Origin: Aquipseudomonas alcaligenes NBRC 14159 | Lineage (GTDB): Bacteria > Pseudomonadota > Gammaproteobacteria > Pseudomonadales > Pseudomonadaceae | Assembly: GCF_000467105.1 (NCBI RefSeq) | Contig: NZ_BATI01000005.1 | Location: 186,001-250,000 of the forward strand | DNA: 64,000 bases | Direction: 5' to 3' | Shown: positions 63,999 through 64,000 of the stretch, one piece after another | How positions within the stretch are numbered: position 1 is the stretch's first letter | Layout of the letters: each line of letters opens with the position of its first letter | Position numbers and translations under genes: made by a program | Notes under the pieces: model-generated | What the model was told of the DNA's origin: nothing | The model's database searches: none | Seen by the model: only the letters and a program-made list of their open reading frames with translations

Positions 63999-64000
63999 GT

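Overview
The window is high-GC Pseudomonas-like chromosome interrupted by one horizontally acquired element of about 43 kb. From memory, the outer gene order (glutathione peroxidase, slyD, DUF3565 gene, ackA, pta, acyltransferase, OmpA-like lipoprotein, metallo-beta-lactamase-fold hydrolase, OruR-like AraC regulator, PF10118 hydrolase) resembles the PA0830-PA0838 neighbourhood of P. aeruginosa. A two-component/c-di-GMP gene pair and an ankyrin gene pair are added here.

Left flank (1-14.9 kb): the truncated start of a glutathione peroxidase gene, slyD, a DUF3565 zinc-binding protein, the acetate pathway ackA-pta, an ankyrin-repeat protein with a translationally linked small acidic partner, a REP-like palindrome, a YihG-like acyltransferase, a REC-PAS-GGDEF-EAL protein behind a CHASE hybrid histidine kinase, an OmpA-family lipoprotein and an MBL-fold hydrolase.

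Mobile element (about 14,906-57,765): a 37-bp near-identical direct repeat bounds it. The repeat is part of the 5' coding region of the MBL hydrolase gene. The element replaced the first codons of that gene and supplies a new ribosome binding site and start codon. The displaced native 5' end is still at the right boundary, overlapping the stop codon of the AraC regulator by 4 nt. A tyrosine integrase reads inward from the left end and is followed by the 3' half of a tRNA-Thr(CGT). Next comes a defence region: a two-gene Druantia type III-like pair (large protein plus DUF1998 helicase); a two-gene operon of a DUF4145-SF1 helicase and a TPR/OB-fold protein; and an operon on the minus strand of a CARF-like sigma54-type activator, hsdR, rmuC, hsdM, hsdS, an OLD-family nuclease, a 5'-nucleotidase and two small proteins. 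A close match to a sigma54 (-24/-12) promoter lies in the 31-bp gap between the activator and hsdR. After a small degraded pair of genes and a HAD gene bracketed by 21-bp repeats comes a plasmid-like backbone. It consists of a MobF relaxase with helicase and C-terminal TOPRIM regions, a TrwA-like accessory gene, a putative oriT, a StbABC-like stability operon, a membrane protein, a TrfA-like replication initiator and an AlpA-like regulator. This resembles the IncW/R388 mobilisation module without its coupling protein gene trwB and without a type IV secretion system. The element therefore looks like an integrative mobilizable element that may also replicate outside the chromosome.

Right flank (57.8-64 kb): OruR-like AraC regulator, divergent PF10118 metal-dependent hydrolase, MalT-type LuxR regulator and a secreted DUF1329 protein.

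No rRNA, complete tRNA, CRISPR array, phage structural gene or insertion sequence was seen. Family assignments rest on reading the protein sequences; no searches were run.
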